Of a stretch of DNA of 20,955 nt, positions 1 through 7,591 are shown piece by piece. This DNA is from JADLHS01 sp036274115. Its GTDB lineage: Bacteria > Verrucomicrobiota > Verrucomicrobiia > Limisphaerales > JADLHS01. The stretch's first letter is position 1. Each line of letters starts with the position of its first letter. Both the position numbers and the translations under genes were made by a program. Location: contig DASUGI010000160.1 of NCBI GenBank assembly GCA_036274115.1, forward strand, positions 1-20,955, in the 5' to 3' direction. Under the pieces are notes generated by a model. The model saw only the letters and a program-made list of their open reading frames with translations. It searched no databases and was not told the origin of the DNA.

Positions 1-354
1 TCCCGTTCGCTTCGCTTGCCGGAACCGGATTCGGTGAAGGTGCTTGGTGGTTGGGAGCGGCTGGCGGCGATCGTTGCCAAAATCGAGCCTTTAAAGCTAA
101 AGGCTAACTTTGGACTGTTTGGCACCGCCATAGCCGCAACATGGCTGGATGCTCAAACCCAAAGTGCTGCCAAATTCTTCGTGGAAGAGGATAGAAACCG
201 AATCGGTCGAACGCATTTGGGCCGACCCATTTTGGCGCCGGAAGATCTCCCATTTCAAGCAACCGTGTTCGTGGCCTTGCCTCAACCGCTGGCGGGTCAA
301 GTGGCGGAGCGCCTGGCGCGGTTGGAGCGTGGTTTGCACATAGTGCTGCCATGA
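1..354 (+). CDS. C-terminal part of a probable C-methyltransferase-type protein (5' end outside window)
   Basis: The frame is open from the first base, so the true start lies upstream; about 117 residues are visible. They contain a Rossmann-like stretch NFGLFGTAIAATWLDAQ, then FFVEEDRNRIGRTHLGRP, then a strand FVALPQP. This order (FGxxxAAxWL, FVDEDPxRIGRxxxGRPVL, ValP) resembles the C-terminal domain attached to class I SAM-dependent C-methyltransferases of deoxysugar and surface-sugar clusters (Methyltransf_14 type). That assignment is from remembered family patterns. The SAM-binding domain would be upstream and is not visible, so a stand-alone protein with this fold cannot be excluded. The stop overlaps the start of the next gene in an ATGA, which points to translational coupling in a sugar operon. 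Confidence 0.6.
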   Translation, partial: SRSLRLPEPDSVKVLGGWERLAAIVAKIEPLKLKANFGLFGTAIAATWLDAQTQSAAKFFVEEDRNRIGRTHLGRPILAPEDLPFQATVFVALPQPLAGQVAERLARLERGLHIVLP

Positions 355-929
355 GCCGGGCCGTCTTTTTGGACCGTGATGGAGTGCTGATCGAAGACAC
401 GCATCTCATCGCTCGCCTGGACCAGATTTCCATTCTGTCGGGAGTGCCGGAAGCATTGCAGAGATTTCGTGCAGCCGGATTCAAACTGATCGTCGTAAGC
501 AATCAAACGGTCGTTTCGCGCGGGTTGGCCACCGAGGCGGAAGTTGACCTGCTTAACCGGCACATCGAAGCGATGCTGCAAGCTCAAGGCGGTTGCCGGT
601 TGGATCAATTCTACATTTGCCCGCACCATCCCAATGCAACTTTGCCGCAATACCGCGTGGAGTGTGATTGTCGCAAGCCGCGCCCGGGATTGCTGCTTCG
701 GGCGGCCCAGGAGCATGCCCTTGATCTGCGACGCAGTTTTATGGTGGGAGATCGGATTACCGACATTGTCGCGGGAACAAAAGCCGGTTGTCGCACGGTG
801 TTGGTAGCGACCGGACAACACGCGGCGACTCTGATTGAATCGCCCGAGTCCGTTGATCCTTCGATCACGCCTGATTTCGTTTGTGACGGATTGCTTTCCG
901 CTTCAAACTGGATTTTGAAGCAACCATGA
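351..929 (+). CDS. gmhB: D-glycero-D-manno-heptose 1,7-bisphosphate 7-phosphatase-like HAD phosphatase (GmhB family)
   Basis: The 192-residue protein is the usual length for GmhB, the cytoplasmic HAD-IIIA phosphatase that removes the 7-phosphate from heptose 1,7-bisphosphate during nucleotide-activated heptose synthesis. The nucleophile motif FLDRDGV has D8 and D10. VVSNQ (48-52) is motif II, K109 lies in CRKPRPG, and VGDRITD (132-138) carries the acidic Mg-binding motif. A zinc loop is present, with C90 and H92 in CPHHP and C105 and C107 in CDC, which is diagnostic of GmhB and histidinol-phosphatase relatives. The ATG at 351 overlaps the upstream stop, and its own stop overlaps the next start (ATGA at 926-929). 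A neighbouring sugar nucleotidyltransferase and rfaE2 further along support a heptose role rather than histidine synthesis. Confidence 0.87.
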   Translation: MSRAVFLDRDGVLIEDTHLIARLDQISILSGVPEALQRFRAAGFKLIVVSNQTVVSRGLATEAEVDLLNRHIEAMLQAQGGCRLDQFYICPHHPNATLPQYRVECDCRKPRPGLLLRAAQEHALDLRRSFMVGDRITDIVAGTKAGCRTVLVATGQHAATLIESPESVDPSITPDFVCDGLLSASNWILKQP

Positions 930-1675
930 AAGCGATGGTGTTATGCGCCGGATACGGCACCAGGCTGGGAGATCTGACTCGGGAGATTCCCAAGCCGATG
1001 TTGCCTTTGAATGGGCAGCCGATGCTTCTGTATATCCTCGCGAACTTGAAGCGACATGGCTTCAGCCAGATCATCATCAATCTGCATTTCAAATCTGAAA
1101 TGATTGAGGCGTTCTTCGGAAACGGCTCGAACCTCGGTCTCGAAATAACCTATTCACATGAGCCCGCTCTTCTGGGCACCGCGGGCGGACTCAAGAATGT
1201 CGAGGCTTTCTTTCGGGACGAGCCAGCGTTTCTCGTCCATTACGGAGACATCGTCACCGATCAGAATTTTTCCGCCATGCTGCGTTTTCATCAGGAGCGT
1301 TGTGCCCAGGCCACGTTGCTGCTGCACCAACGGAACAAATCCAACAGTGTGGTGACGCTGGATGACAAGAATCGCATCGTCGAATTCCTCGAACGTCCCT
1401 CGGAGGAGATGCGCCAGAAGCACTCTTCGCCATGGGTTAATTCGGGCGTCTGCATTTGCTCTCCTGAGATTTTGAATCAGATCCCGCCCGGGATGGCGTG
1501 TGATTTGCCCCGTAATATCTTCAGCAAGCTGACCAGGACACGGAAGTTGTTTGGCTACGCTCTTTCCGGCTATCGTTGTGCGGTGGATTCGCCCGAGCGT
1601 CTGGCTGAGGTCAATGCCGCACTTGCCGATGGCCGTTGCCACATTCCGCTGCCTCTATCGACTGAGAAGCCTTGA
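926..1675 (+). CDS. Sugar-1-phosphate nucleotidyltransferase, possibly heptose-1-phosphate guanylyltransferase (HddC-like)
   Basis: The 249-residue protein has the complete signature of a sugar-phosphate nucleotidyltransferase. GYGTRL (9-14) and PKPM (22-25) form the nucleotide loop and catalytic lysine, LLGTAGG (82-88) is the sugar/base pocket, and HYGDIVTD (105-112) holds the Mg-binding aspartate. It transfers a nucleotide monophosphate to a sugar 1-phosphate. Directly after gmhB, and overlapping it by four bases, it would fit D-glycero-alpha-D-manno-heptose 1-phosphate guanylyltransferase (HddC). Mannose-1-phosphate guanylyltransferase or a glucose-1-phosphate enzyme is possible, because substrate cannot be read from these motifs. 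It lacks the left-handed helix acetyltransferase domain of GlmU-type enzymes. The stop TGA shares its final A with the next gene's ATG. Confidence 0.8.
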   Translation: MKAMVLCAGYGTRLGDLTREIPKPMLPLNGQPMLLYILANLKRHGFSQIIINLHFKSEMIEAFFGNGSNLGLEITYSHEPALLGTAGGLKNVEAFFRDEPAFLVHYGDIVTDQNFSAMLRFHQERCAQATLLLHQRNKSNSVVTLDDKNRIVEFLERPSEEMRQKHSSPWVNSGVCICSPEILNQIPPGMACDLPRNIFSKLTRTRKLFGYALSGYRCAVDSPERLAEVNAALADGRCHIPLPLSTEKP

Positions 1676-2646
1676 TGAAACTGCCGACACTGTCCGTTGT
1701 CATCCCCAACTACAATCACGCGCACCATCTGCCGCGATGTCTGAATGCCTTGTTGAATCAATCGGTTCAGCCCCATGAAATCGTCGTGGTGGACGACGCA
1801 TCGACCGACAACAGCGTGGAAGTGATTCGCGAGTTTACCAGGAAGCACCCCTGCATCAAGCTTCTCCAAAACGGGCAAAATCAAAAGGTGATGCACACCA
1901 CGAATCGGGGCATCGATGCGGCCACGGGCGAGTTTGTGTATCTACAGGCGGCGGATGATGAAGTATTGCCGGGCTTTCTCGAAAAATCACTGCAACTGCT
2001 CGCTCAACATCCGCAAGCGGGACTCAGTTGCACCATTGGTGATTGGCGTGAGTACACCGGCGTCCACTGGCACATGGGTGTGGGGATGACGGACCGGCCC
2101 GCATACCTTTCCCCCCAGGACGTGGTGCGCCTGGAACAAGAGGGACGGTTTTTTATTCCGGGGCATTCGGCAATCTATCGGCGCGAGGCGTTGATCAAGG
2201 TGGGCAAGCTCATTCCAGAATTGAGCTTGTATAGTGATTGGTTCGCCACGACCACGTTGGCGCTCCGGCATGGTATTTGTGTGGTGCCGGAGCCTCTGGC
2301 CGTTTTCTACATTGAACCCAACACGTTCTTTCAAAACACCCGCAAAGATCGCCAGAAGAATGACGGCGCGATTGAGCATGCGTTAAGGCTGCTCATTAGT
2401 CCTGCATTTGCTGACGTGGTTGATTTGTTTGAGCAGGCGGGTTCGCTCTATATTTGCGGCGAGGGCACGCTCAGAGTTTTGGACCAACATCAGGAGTTCA
2501 GCCGCTTCCGGACTGCGCGGTATCTGCGGAAAGTGAAGTGGCATGTAAGAAAGGTCTGGCTCAAGAAGCGCGCGCCCGCCTTTCTGCTGAACTGGTACGT
2601 GCGCCTCGCGGGCTATCGCGCCCGACCCACCGTAACGGACGGCTAA
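1675..2646 (+). CDS. Family 2 glycosyltransferase
   Basis: The 323-residue GT-A fold enzyme starts with LSVVIPNYNHAHHLPRCL and continues with EIVVVDDASTDNS (36-48), the nucleotide-binding start of GT2 enzymes. AADDE (92-96) takes the place of the DxD metal site. It would move a sugar from a nucleotide donor onto a growing glycan at the cytoplasmic face. There is no clear transmembrane segment, and the C-terminal third is basic (KVKWHVRKVWLKKRAP), perhaps for membrane association. I chose the ATG at 1675, which overlaps the previous TGA by one base, over a TTG one codon earlier. It is the last gene of the overlapping plus-strand run and ends tail to tail with the next gene, overlapping it by four bases. 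Acceptor and donor are not predictable. Confidence 0.85.
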   Translation: MKLPTLSVVIPNYNHAHHLPRCLNALLNQSVQPHEIVVVDDASTDNSVEVIREFTRKHPCIKLLQNGQNQKVMHTTNRGIDAATGEFVYLQAADDEVLPGFLEKSLQLLAQHPQAGLSCTIGDWREYTGVHWHMGVGMTDRPAYLSPQDVVRLEQEGRFFIPGHSAIYRREALIKVGKLIPELSLYSDWFATTTLALRHGICVVPEPLAVFYIEPNTFFQNTRKDRQKNDGAIEHALRLLISPAFADVVDLFEQAGSLYICGEGTLRVLDQHQEFSRFRTARYLRKVKWHVRKVWLKKRAPAFLLNWYVRLAGYRARPTVTDG

Positions 2647-3527
2647 CGAACACGCTTGAACGATTTGTCGTTACCGAAGGAGAACTTCCGATTGAACCGG
2701 GAGAATCGCAACGCATCCAGCGTCCGAGCCAGTCGTGGTGACTTGTTCAGCATCGCCATTTTCAGGCGCTCAACGGTCCCGGACCGAGCGGCGGTCGAAG
2801 TGCCTTTCCCGGCGTTGTCCGCCCACGCTGCGGCGTAGTCACTTTGTTGCGGTGTATCGCGGAATAGCGGCACAACTTCGACCCGCCTGGCGCATATCAG
2901 CAAAACCACGGGTGCGCTGCTGACCAGGGTGACGCGCGCGCGGATTGCTTCAGGGTCGGTTACAGCAAACCATCGTCGCCGCACCCCATACTCAACCGCA
3001 ACGCAGTGTTGGACTTGAAACCCATTCGCTGGAGAAAGAACGCGGAAAAACAACTCGGGACTAAACTGATAAAATCCGTGGCCGAAATAATTGTTTGCCG
3101 GGGTTTGCGCAACGAAGTGCCCGCCGGCCTTGACCATTTCCAAACAATTGCGGATGGCGACCGGAAAGTTGAACACGTGCTCTAAGGTTCCGATGTCGCA
3201 GACGACATCCTTGGTTTGGTGCCAATCGGCCGGCACCGGATGGTTCATGTCGTGCACGCGAGTCGCACCCTCAAAATTGCTGGCGTCGATGGTATCCAAC
3301 TCTTTTGCGCCGAGCATCTGCCAAAGAGGCTCCGCGTAACGAGGGTAGGTTTCTGAAAAGAGGTTCGGAAAATCTTTCGGGGACAATCCAAATTCCTGCA
3401 ACAAGCCCTGAATTTCCTTATTGCTCAGGAAACAATGCTGCCTTCCCAGGGTGACCGTTCGCTCGAAGCGCACGCCATCACGGCGGCGAGCCAGCAGGAA
3501 TCTGGCAGTTTCAATATCAATGCCCAT
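2643..3527 (-). CDS. SAM-dependent methyltransferase-like protein lacking a clear motif I
   Basis: The 294-residue protein shows the second half of a class I methyltransferase. LDTIDASNFEGATRVHDMN (about 77-95) looks like the strand-2 acidic region. DVVCDIGTLEHVFNFPVAIR (about 107-126) is the motif II/post-II region with the EHV signature, and NCLEMVKAGGHFVAQTP is the helix plus strand-5 region typical of Methyltransf_11/23 proteins. The N-terminal part has no glycine-rich GxGxG loop, which is odd and makes activity uncertain. The C-terminal 60 residues are basic. It probably acts on a surface glycan or lipid intermediate, inferred only from neighbours. It runs toward the upstream glycosyltransferase gene, overlapping it by four bases at the stop codons, so no terminator fits between them. 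Confidence 0.65.
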   Translation of the reverse strand: MGIDIETARFLLARRRDGVRFERTVTLGRQHCFLSNKEIQGLLQEFGLSPKDFPNLFSETYPRYAEPLWQMLGAKELDTIDASNFEGATRVHDMNHPVPADWHQTKDVVCDIGTLEHVFNFPVAIRNCLEMVKAGGHFVAQTPANNYFGHGFYQFSPELFFRVLSPANGFQVQHCVAVEYGVRRRWFAVTDPEAIRARVTLVSSAPVVLLICARRVEVVPLFRDTPQQSDYAAAWADNAGKGTSTAARSGTVERLKMAMLNKSPRLARTLDALRFSRFNRKFSFGNDKSFKRVR

Positions 3528-3721
3528 TCAGAAATTTCCAACGGAAGGGCCAGAACCTGGCAGACTCCCGAGCAATCAGATAAGGGAACGAACCTGAGAA
3601 AGTAAAGCGGTTTTGCCTTCTGGAGGGTCAAGTTCCTTGAAGCAACAGCGCCGTGGACCTGGTTTTGGCTGGCATCCCATGCCGTCGTGACTAACATCCG
3701 CAAGCAACGTTGCCACGGATC
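3528..3721. other. Divergent intergenic region (194 bp) between methyltransferase-like gene and yfhO-like gene
   Basis: The two genes read away from each other here, so promoters for both should lie in this stretch. I looked for sigma70-type -35/-10 pairs on both strands and found only weak partial matches, none worth marking. There is no clear hairpin terminator and no small gene with a convincing ribosome binding site. Confidence 0.5.
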
Positions 3722-6520
3722 ATGAGCAAAAAAAGTGCTGACGGAAACCAGAGAAGTCGGTTGAACGCAAGCGGGCTGCCGGTGTTCCTTTTGATTCTTG
3801 CTGTACCGTTGGTTGTTCTGTTCTGGCGTAGTTTCGATCCAGATTACGTTCACTTTTCCAATGACGGACCTTTGGGGGCGCTAATGTCGACGCGGGCCCA
3901 AGTGCCTGAGAGCCTTTTTGGCAGTTGGGCGGATTTAAACAGTTACGGCTCCCGCGATATTGGGACCACCCCTAATATCACATTCGTCTTGTTGTGGCTG
4001 TTGGGGCCTGTGGGGTTTTCCAAATTTTATGTACCAATTACTCTATTGTTTGTCGGAGGATGCGCCTGGCTGTTTGCACGCCAACTCGGACTGGGATCAT
4101 TGGCAACCTTGATTGGGTTGGCTGCGGCCCTCAATGCGGATTTTGTCGGGACATCTTGTTGGGGCGTCGGGTCACAGACGATCTGCTTTGGGTTAAACTA
4201 TCTCGCCTTGGCATTAATCATTAGCCCTCACTCAATGAGTTCTTGGTTGCGCTATTCTCTCGCTGGTTTCGCAGTGGGCCTGGGAGTAATGGAAGGTTTT
4301 GATAATGGAGCGCTTTTCAGTCTGTTTACTGGAACATTCGTTCTGGTGCACTCGATGCTCAAGGATGGGCCAGTGGCCAAACGGGTGGTCAGCGGTGTCG
4401 CTCAACTGGCAATTGTCGCTATTTGCGCCGGGTTCATCGCCGCCGCTGCATTGGCGACTCTGGTGGGTACCCAAATCAAAGGCGTTGCCGGCACGGCGCA
4501 GGATGTGGAATCCAAGGCGGCTCGATGGAGTTTTGCAACTCAGTACAGCATCACCAAGAAGGAAGCCTTGGGAATGGTTGTGCCGGGATTGTTTGGTTTT
4601 CGACATGACACGCCAGGTGGTGGCGAGTATTGGGCCCGTTCCGGCAGCGATCCGTCGTGGGATGAGTTTGTCGATTCCGGCGGACAAAAAGGCCAGCCAC
4701 GTGGCGCTTTTCGAGCCGGCGCCGGGAGTACCTACGCGGGGATAGTGGTGGTGTTATTGGCGTTCTATGGACTGGTGCAATCCTTCCGCAAGCGGGATGG
4801 ACCTCTTACGAAGGAAGAACGGAGGTTCGTTTGGTTTTGGGCTGGAGTGGTGTTGGTGGCGGTGCTGCTGATGTTCGGTCGGTTCGCGCCCTTCTACCAA
4901 TTCTTTTACGCCTTGCCCTTTGTCTCGACCATCCGCAATCCCGCCAAGTTTCTACACGTCGCTGAATGGTCCCTCATCATCGCGTCCGCGTATGGCCTCA
5001 AGGCGCTATCCGTAACCGGGTTCAACGGGATGGTCATCAACTCCAGCGCCCTGATGGCGCATTGGAAATCCTGGTGGTCGAAAGCCGCTAAATTTGACCG
5101 GCGATGGATCATCGGCTCCGTTCTGGGACTGGTTCTGGTGGCGTTGACGTGGTTGGTGCTGGCGTCTTCTCGCGACGCGTTGGAACGACATATCGTCGGG
5201 CTGACGAATCTGCAATATGCGGGAATGGGACTACAGGCTGATCAGACCGTGGCGACTGAATCAGCAGCGGCCAACGCCCGCAATAGTATTCGACAGGCAG
5301 GTCGGACCTTCCTTTTCCTGGTGCCGGCAGTGGCGTTGGTGGCGGTGACCTTGAGCGGATATTTCCGAGGCAGTCGCGCGAAACTCGGCGTGGCCCTGTT
5401 TGTGGCGTTGGTGGCCGCCGATATGGTAACCATCAATCGACCGTGGGTCGTATTCGTGAATTGGAAGGTGAAATACGAATCCAACCCCGTCATTGAGTTT
5501 CTGCGCGAACGGCCCTATGAACATCGGGTTGCCATTTTCCCGCTCGACCGCTTTGTGGATTTCCGCCGAGTGCCACCGGAGCTAAGACCGCTGGGGCAGC
5601 TGTTCTCAACCTTCGCACAGATTTACGGCATCGAGTGGACGCAACATCTCTTCCAGTTCTACAACATCCAAAGCCTCGACATCATCCAGGAGCCGCGCGT
5701 CGCGCAAGACAAGGCTGCTTTCGAAAGTGCGATGACTTCCGCTCCGCCATTCCGCCGCTGGGAATTGTCGAATACACGCTATCTCCTGGGACTTTCTGCT
5801 TTTGTCGAATCACTGAACCAGCAACTCGATGTCGGCAAGGGTCGGTTCCGCATCGCCCAACGTTTTGATTTGGCGATGAAGACCGGGGTGGATCAGTCCG
5901 TGCCGCAATCCGAGCAGATCACCACCGTCATCAATACCAACGGGCAACTGGCGGTGATTGACTTCGGAGGTGCGCTTCCGCGGGCGAAACTTTACTCGCA
6001 GTGGCGTGTCAGCACCAATGACCCAGCCGCGCTCCAAACCTGGGTGAAGGCGATTCAACCCGTCGTGCCTCCGGATTGGGGCGCTGCGCTGGCCGCGCAG
6101 AACCAAACCGACCTGGCCACGTTGCATGAATTGGCCCAGAAAGATTTCGATCCGACCCAAACCGTATTGCTGGCGGAACCATTGGCCGCTGCTCCTGGTA
6201 CGAACCAGAATCCCGGCGAAGTCCGGTTTGAGAGTTATGCTCCCAAGCGCATCGTCCTCTCGGCAAAGGTCGACGCGCCAGCCGTGCTGCTGCTCAACGA
6301 CAAATACGATCCCAGCTGGAAGGTCTTAGTGGACGGACAGCACGCCAAATTACTACGCTGCAATTTCATCATGCGCGGAGTGCAACTAATGCCTGGCGAA
6401 CATCGGATTGAATTTCGCTTCGCTCCCCCGGTCACGGGACTGTATGTGAGCCTGTGCGCATTGCTGGTCGGCGTGGTGATGCTGGTCTGTTTGGCTGTCG
6501 GCGCTCGGAAGGGCGACTGA
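3722..6520 (+). CDS. Large polytopic membrane protein of YfhO type
   Basis: The 932-residue protein has many hydrophobic segments through roughly the first 620 residues, starting with GLPVFLLILAVPLVVLFW (18-35), and one more near the C-terminus (GLYVSLCALLVGVVMLVCLA). Early HFSNDGPLG and mid-protein NPAKFL are typical of bacterial YfhO-like GT-C superfamily proteins. A soluble extracytoplasmic portion ends in LLLNDKYDPSWKVLVDG, then RGVQLMPGEHRIEFRFAPP, which matches the conserved YfhO C-terminal beta domain. YfhO relatives are linked to glycosylation of lipoteichoic acid and exported glycans in Gram-positive bacteria; here a role in exported glycan modification is inference from neighbours. 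The ATG at 3722 is preferred over a TTG four codons earlier. The gene is alone on its strand, with a convergent neighbour. Confidence 0.78.
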   Translation: MSKKSADGNQRSRLNASGLPVFLLILAVPLVVLFWRSFDPDYVHFSNDGPLGALMSTRAQVPESLFGSWADLNSYGSRDIGTTPNITFVLLWLLGPVGFSKFYVPITLLFVGGCAWLFARQLGLGSLATLIGLAAALNADFVGTSCWGVGSQTICFGLNYLALALIISPHSMSSWLRYSLAGFAVGLGVMEGFDNGALFSLFTGTFVLVHSMLKDGPVAKRVVSGVAQLAIVAICAGFIAAAALATLVGTQIKGVAGTAQDVESKAARWSFATQYSITKKEALGMVVPGLFGFRHDTPGGGEYWARSGSDPSWDEFVDSGGQKGQPRGAFRAGAGSTYAGIVVVLLAFYGLVQSFRKRDGPLTKEERRFVWFWAGVVLVAVLLMFGRFAPFYQFFYALPFVSTIRNPAKFLHVAEWSLIIASAYGLKALSVTGFNGMVINSSALMAHWKSWWSKAAKFDRRWIIGSVLGLVLVALTWLVLASSRDALERHIVGLTNLQYAGMGLQADQTVATESAAANARNSIRQAGRTFLFLVPAVALVAVTLSGYFRGSRAKLGVALFVALVAADMVTINRPWVVFVNWKVKYESNPVIEFLRERPYEHRVAIFPLDRFVDFRRVPPELRPLGQLFSTFAQIYGIEWTQHLFQFYNIQSLDIIQEPRVAQDKAAFESAMTSAPPFRRWELSNTRYLLGLSAFVESLNQQLDVGKGRFRIAQRFDLAMKTGVDQSVPQSEQITTVINTNGQLAVIDFGGALPRAKLYSQWRVSTNDPAALQTWVKAIQPVVPPDWGAALAAQNQTDLATLHELAQKDFDPTQTVLLAEPLAAAPGTNQNPGEVRFESYAPKRIVLSAKVDAPAVLLLNDKYDPSWKVLVDGQHAKLLRCNFIMRGVQLMPGEHRIEFRFAPPVTGLYVSLCALLVGVVMLVCLAVGARKGD

Positions 6521-6687
6521 CGACTGACGGGCACAACCACGCTGTGTTTTGAGAGGCGGCAAAAGTCGCAGAAAGTAAGCTCCCGTGGCTGTCAGCGACT
6601 AAAAGGAATGTTTGCAATCGCAACACCTATGCGTTCGACCGGATTTGCAAACCGCTCGCAAGTGACCCGTCGCTGACTGCTGGCCAA
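6521..6687. other. Convergent intergenic region (167 bp), no clear terminator
   Basis: This lies between the stops of the YfhO-like gene and the PEP-CTERM gene. It contains a small direct repeat (CGACTGA twice at the YfhO stop) but no GC-rich hairpin followed by a T run on either strand. Termination here may be Rho-dependent. Nothing else is recognised. Confidence 0.45.
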
Positions 6688-7350
6688 TTAACGCACTGAA
6701 CGCCGGGAGCGCCACATGACAAAGGCGCCGCCCACCAGTAATGCAATAACCGTCGGTTCGGGCACCGGTGCGAAGGCATCTAATTCAATTACCCGTGGGC
6801 CGCCAAAGAAAGTTCCTCCCACGTCAAAGAATTCGGCTCGAAACTCTTGGGCCGTGATCGCTGAGATATTCGCCTGAATTAAGAGGTAGGTGGATACATC
6901 CAGATAAGTGTAGGGACGATCCGGGCTGACATCAAAAAGCGTGAGGTCAAAGGTTGCCGAATTTGGAGATTTGGCGAGTAATCGAAACCGAGCAATTTCA
7001 CGCTGAAACGATGGATCTCCGTCCGCGGCGGCGTAGAGCTTGAATGAACCAACGGTTACCGGCGCAAACGTCTTCCATTGGACATAATGAACAAATCCTG
7101 CCGCTTGATTGTCATTGAACACGACGTCCCCACTCTCTGGAAGGTAATCACCGAAGTGACCCCCAAAAATGTCCCGGGCATCGTACGGGTGCGGGCTGCC
7201 GAACGCCGCATCAAAAGGGCTATTTCCCGTAATAGTAGTTCCTTGGCTGATATCCCAAAGATCTGTGGTGCTGCCGAAGTCCAAGGCGTAACTGGGTAAG
7301 GGAGGGAGAAGTGAGAGAGCGAGGAGGCCAATTTGAACGCGGGTTTTCAT
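6688..7350 (-). CDS. PEP-CTERM sorting-domain secreted protein
   Basis: The 220-residue exported protein has a signal peptide (MKTRVQIGLLALSLLPPLPS, then YA, cleavage probably after PSYA). Its C-terminus is a textbook PEP-CTERM tail: VPEP, then hydrophobic TVIALLVGGAFVMW, then basic RSRRSVR. Such proteins are processed and anchored by an exosortase (EpsH/XrtA family) and usually co-occur with exopolysaccharide genes, which fits the surroundings; no exosortase gene lies in this window. The body is beta-rich, with no cysteines in the mature part and several aromatic residues, resembling a discoidin/galactose-binding-like jelly roll (FKLYAAADGDPSFQREIARFRLLA), but this is tentative. I chose the ATG at 7350 because the signal peptide begins there; an extension 25 codons upstream would bury it. 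Confidence 0.88.
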   Translation of the reverse strand: MKTRVQIGLLALSLLPPLPSYALDFGSTTDLWDISQGTTITGNSPFDAAFGSPHPYDARDIFGGHFGDYLPESGDVVFNDNQAAGFVHYVQWKTFAPVTVGSFKLYAAADGDPSFQREIARFRLLAKSPNSATFDLTLFDVSPDRPYTYLDVSTYLLIQANISAITAQEFRAEFFDVGGTFFGGPRVIELDAFAPVPEPTVIALLVGGAFVMWRSRRSVR

Positions 7351-7591
7351 AAAACTTAGATAAGGGTTGTCTGTTCCGCAGGTGTTTTTGAAAAGCGAGT
7401 GCGCTCTTATAATCCTGCCGCACAACGTTGTCCAGCCTTTCTTGGTGGCCTTTTAGCGGAATTTGGTGATGACCGTGACAGTTCTTTTTTCTCCTGCCGA
7501 AAGCAGGGGACCCCCGGGTCTGATTTAGCAAGCTCGATGCGGGACAATGCGCTTGTAAGCCGGGAATCCCTTAAGAATACTGGCCCGGCAT
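7351..7591. other. Divergent intergenic region (241 bp) between PEP-CTERM gene and gmd
   Basis: It holds the minus-strand promoter listed separately. A perfect 5-bp stem CCTGC/GCAGG with loop CGAAA lies at 7493-7507 (7 bp with one G-T pair at 7491-7509). A T run precedes this stem on the plus strand, so it is not a plus-strand terminator. For gmd, the best plus-strand pair is TTGTAA (7553-7558) with AATACT (7576-7581) at 17 bp spacing, but this would start transcription about at the ATG and is weak. No small gene is seen. Confidence 0.5.
7406..7434 (-). promoter_or_regulatory. Sigma70-type promoter for the PEP-CTERM gene
   Basis: On the minus strand, TGGACA (7434-7429) is followed after exactly 17 bases by TATAAG (7411-7406). 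Each hexamer matches five of six consensus bases. Transcription would begin near 7399, giving a leader of about 50 nt before the ATG at 7350. No strong Shine-Dalgarno sequence precedes that ATG. Confidence 0.55.

Noticed and set aside
297..821. Long minus-strand frame opposite gmhB
   Set aside because: The plus strand encodes every catalytic and zinc motif of GmhB, so the minus-strand frame is a by-product of codon bias.
7483..7509. Hairpin with a T run near 7483-7509 as a possible terminator
   Set aside because: The T run precedes the stem on the plus strand, and on the minus strand the stem is followed by A residues, so neither direction has the hairpin-then-U order of an intrinsic terminator.
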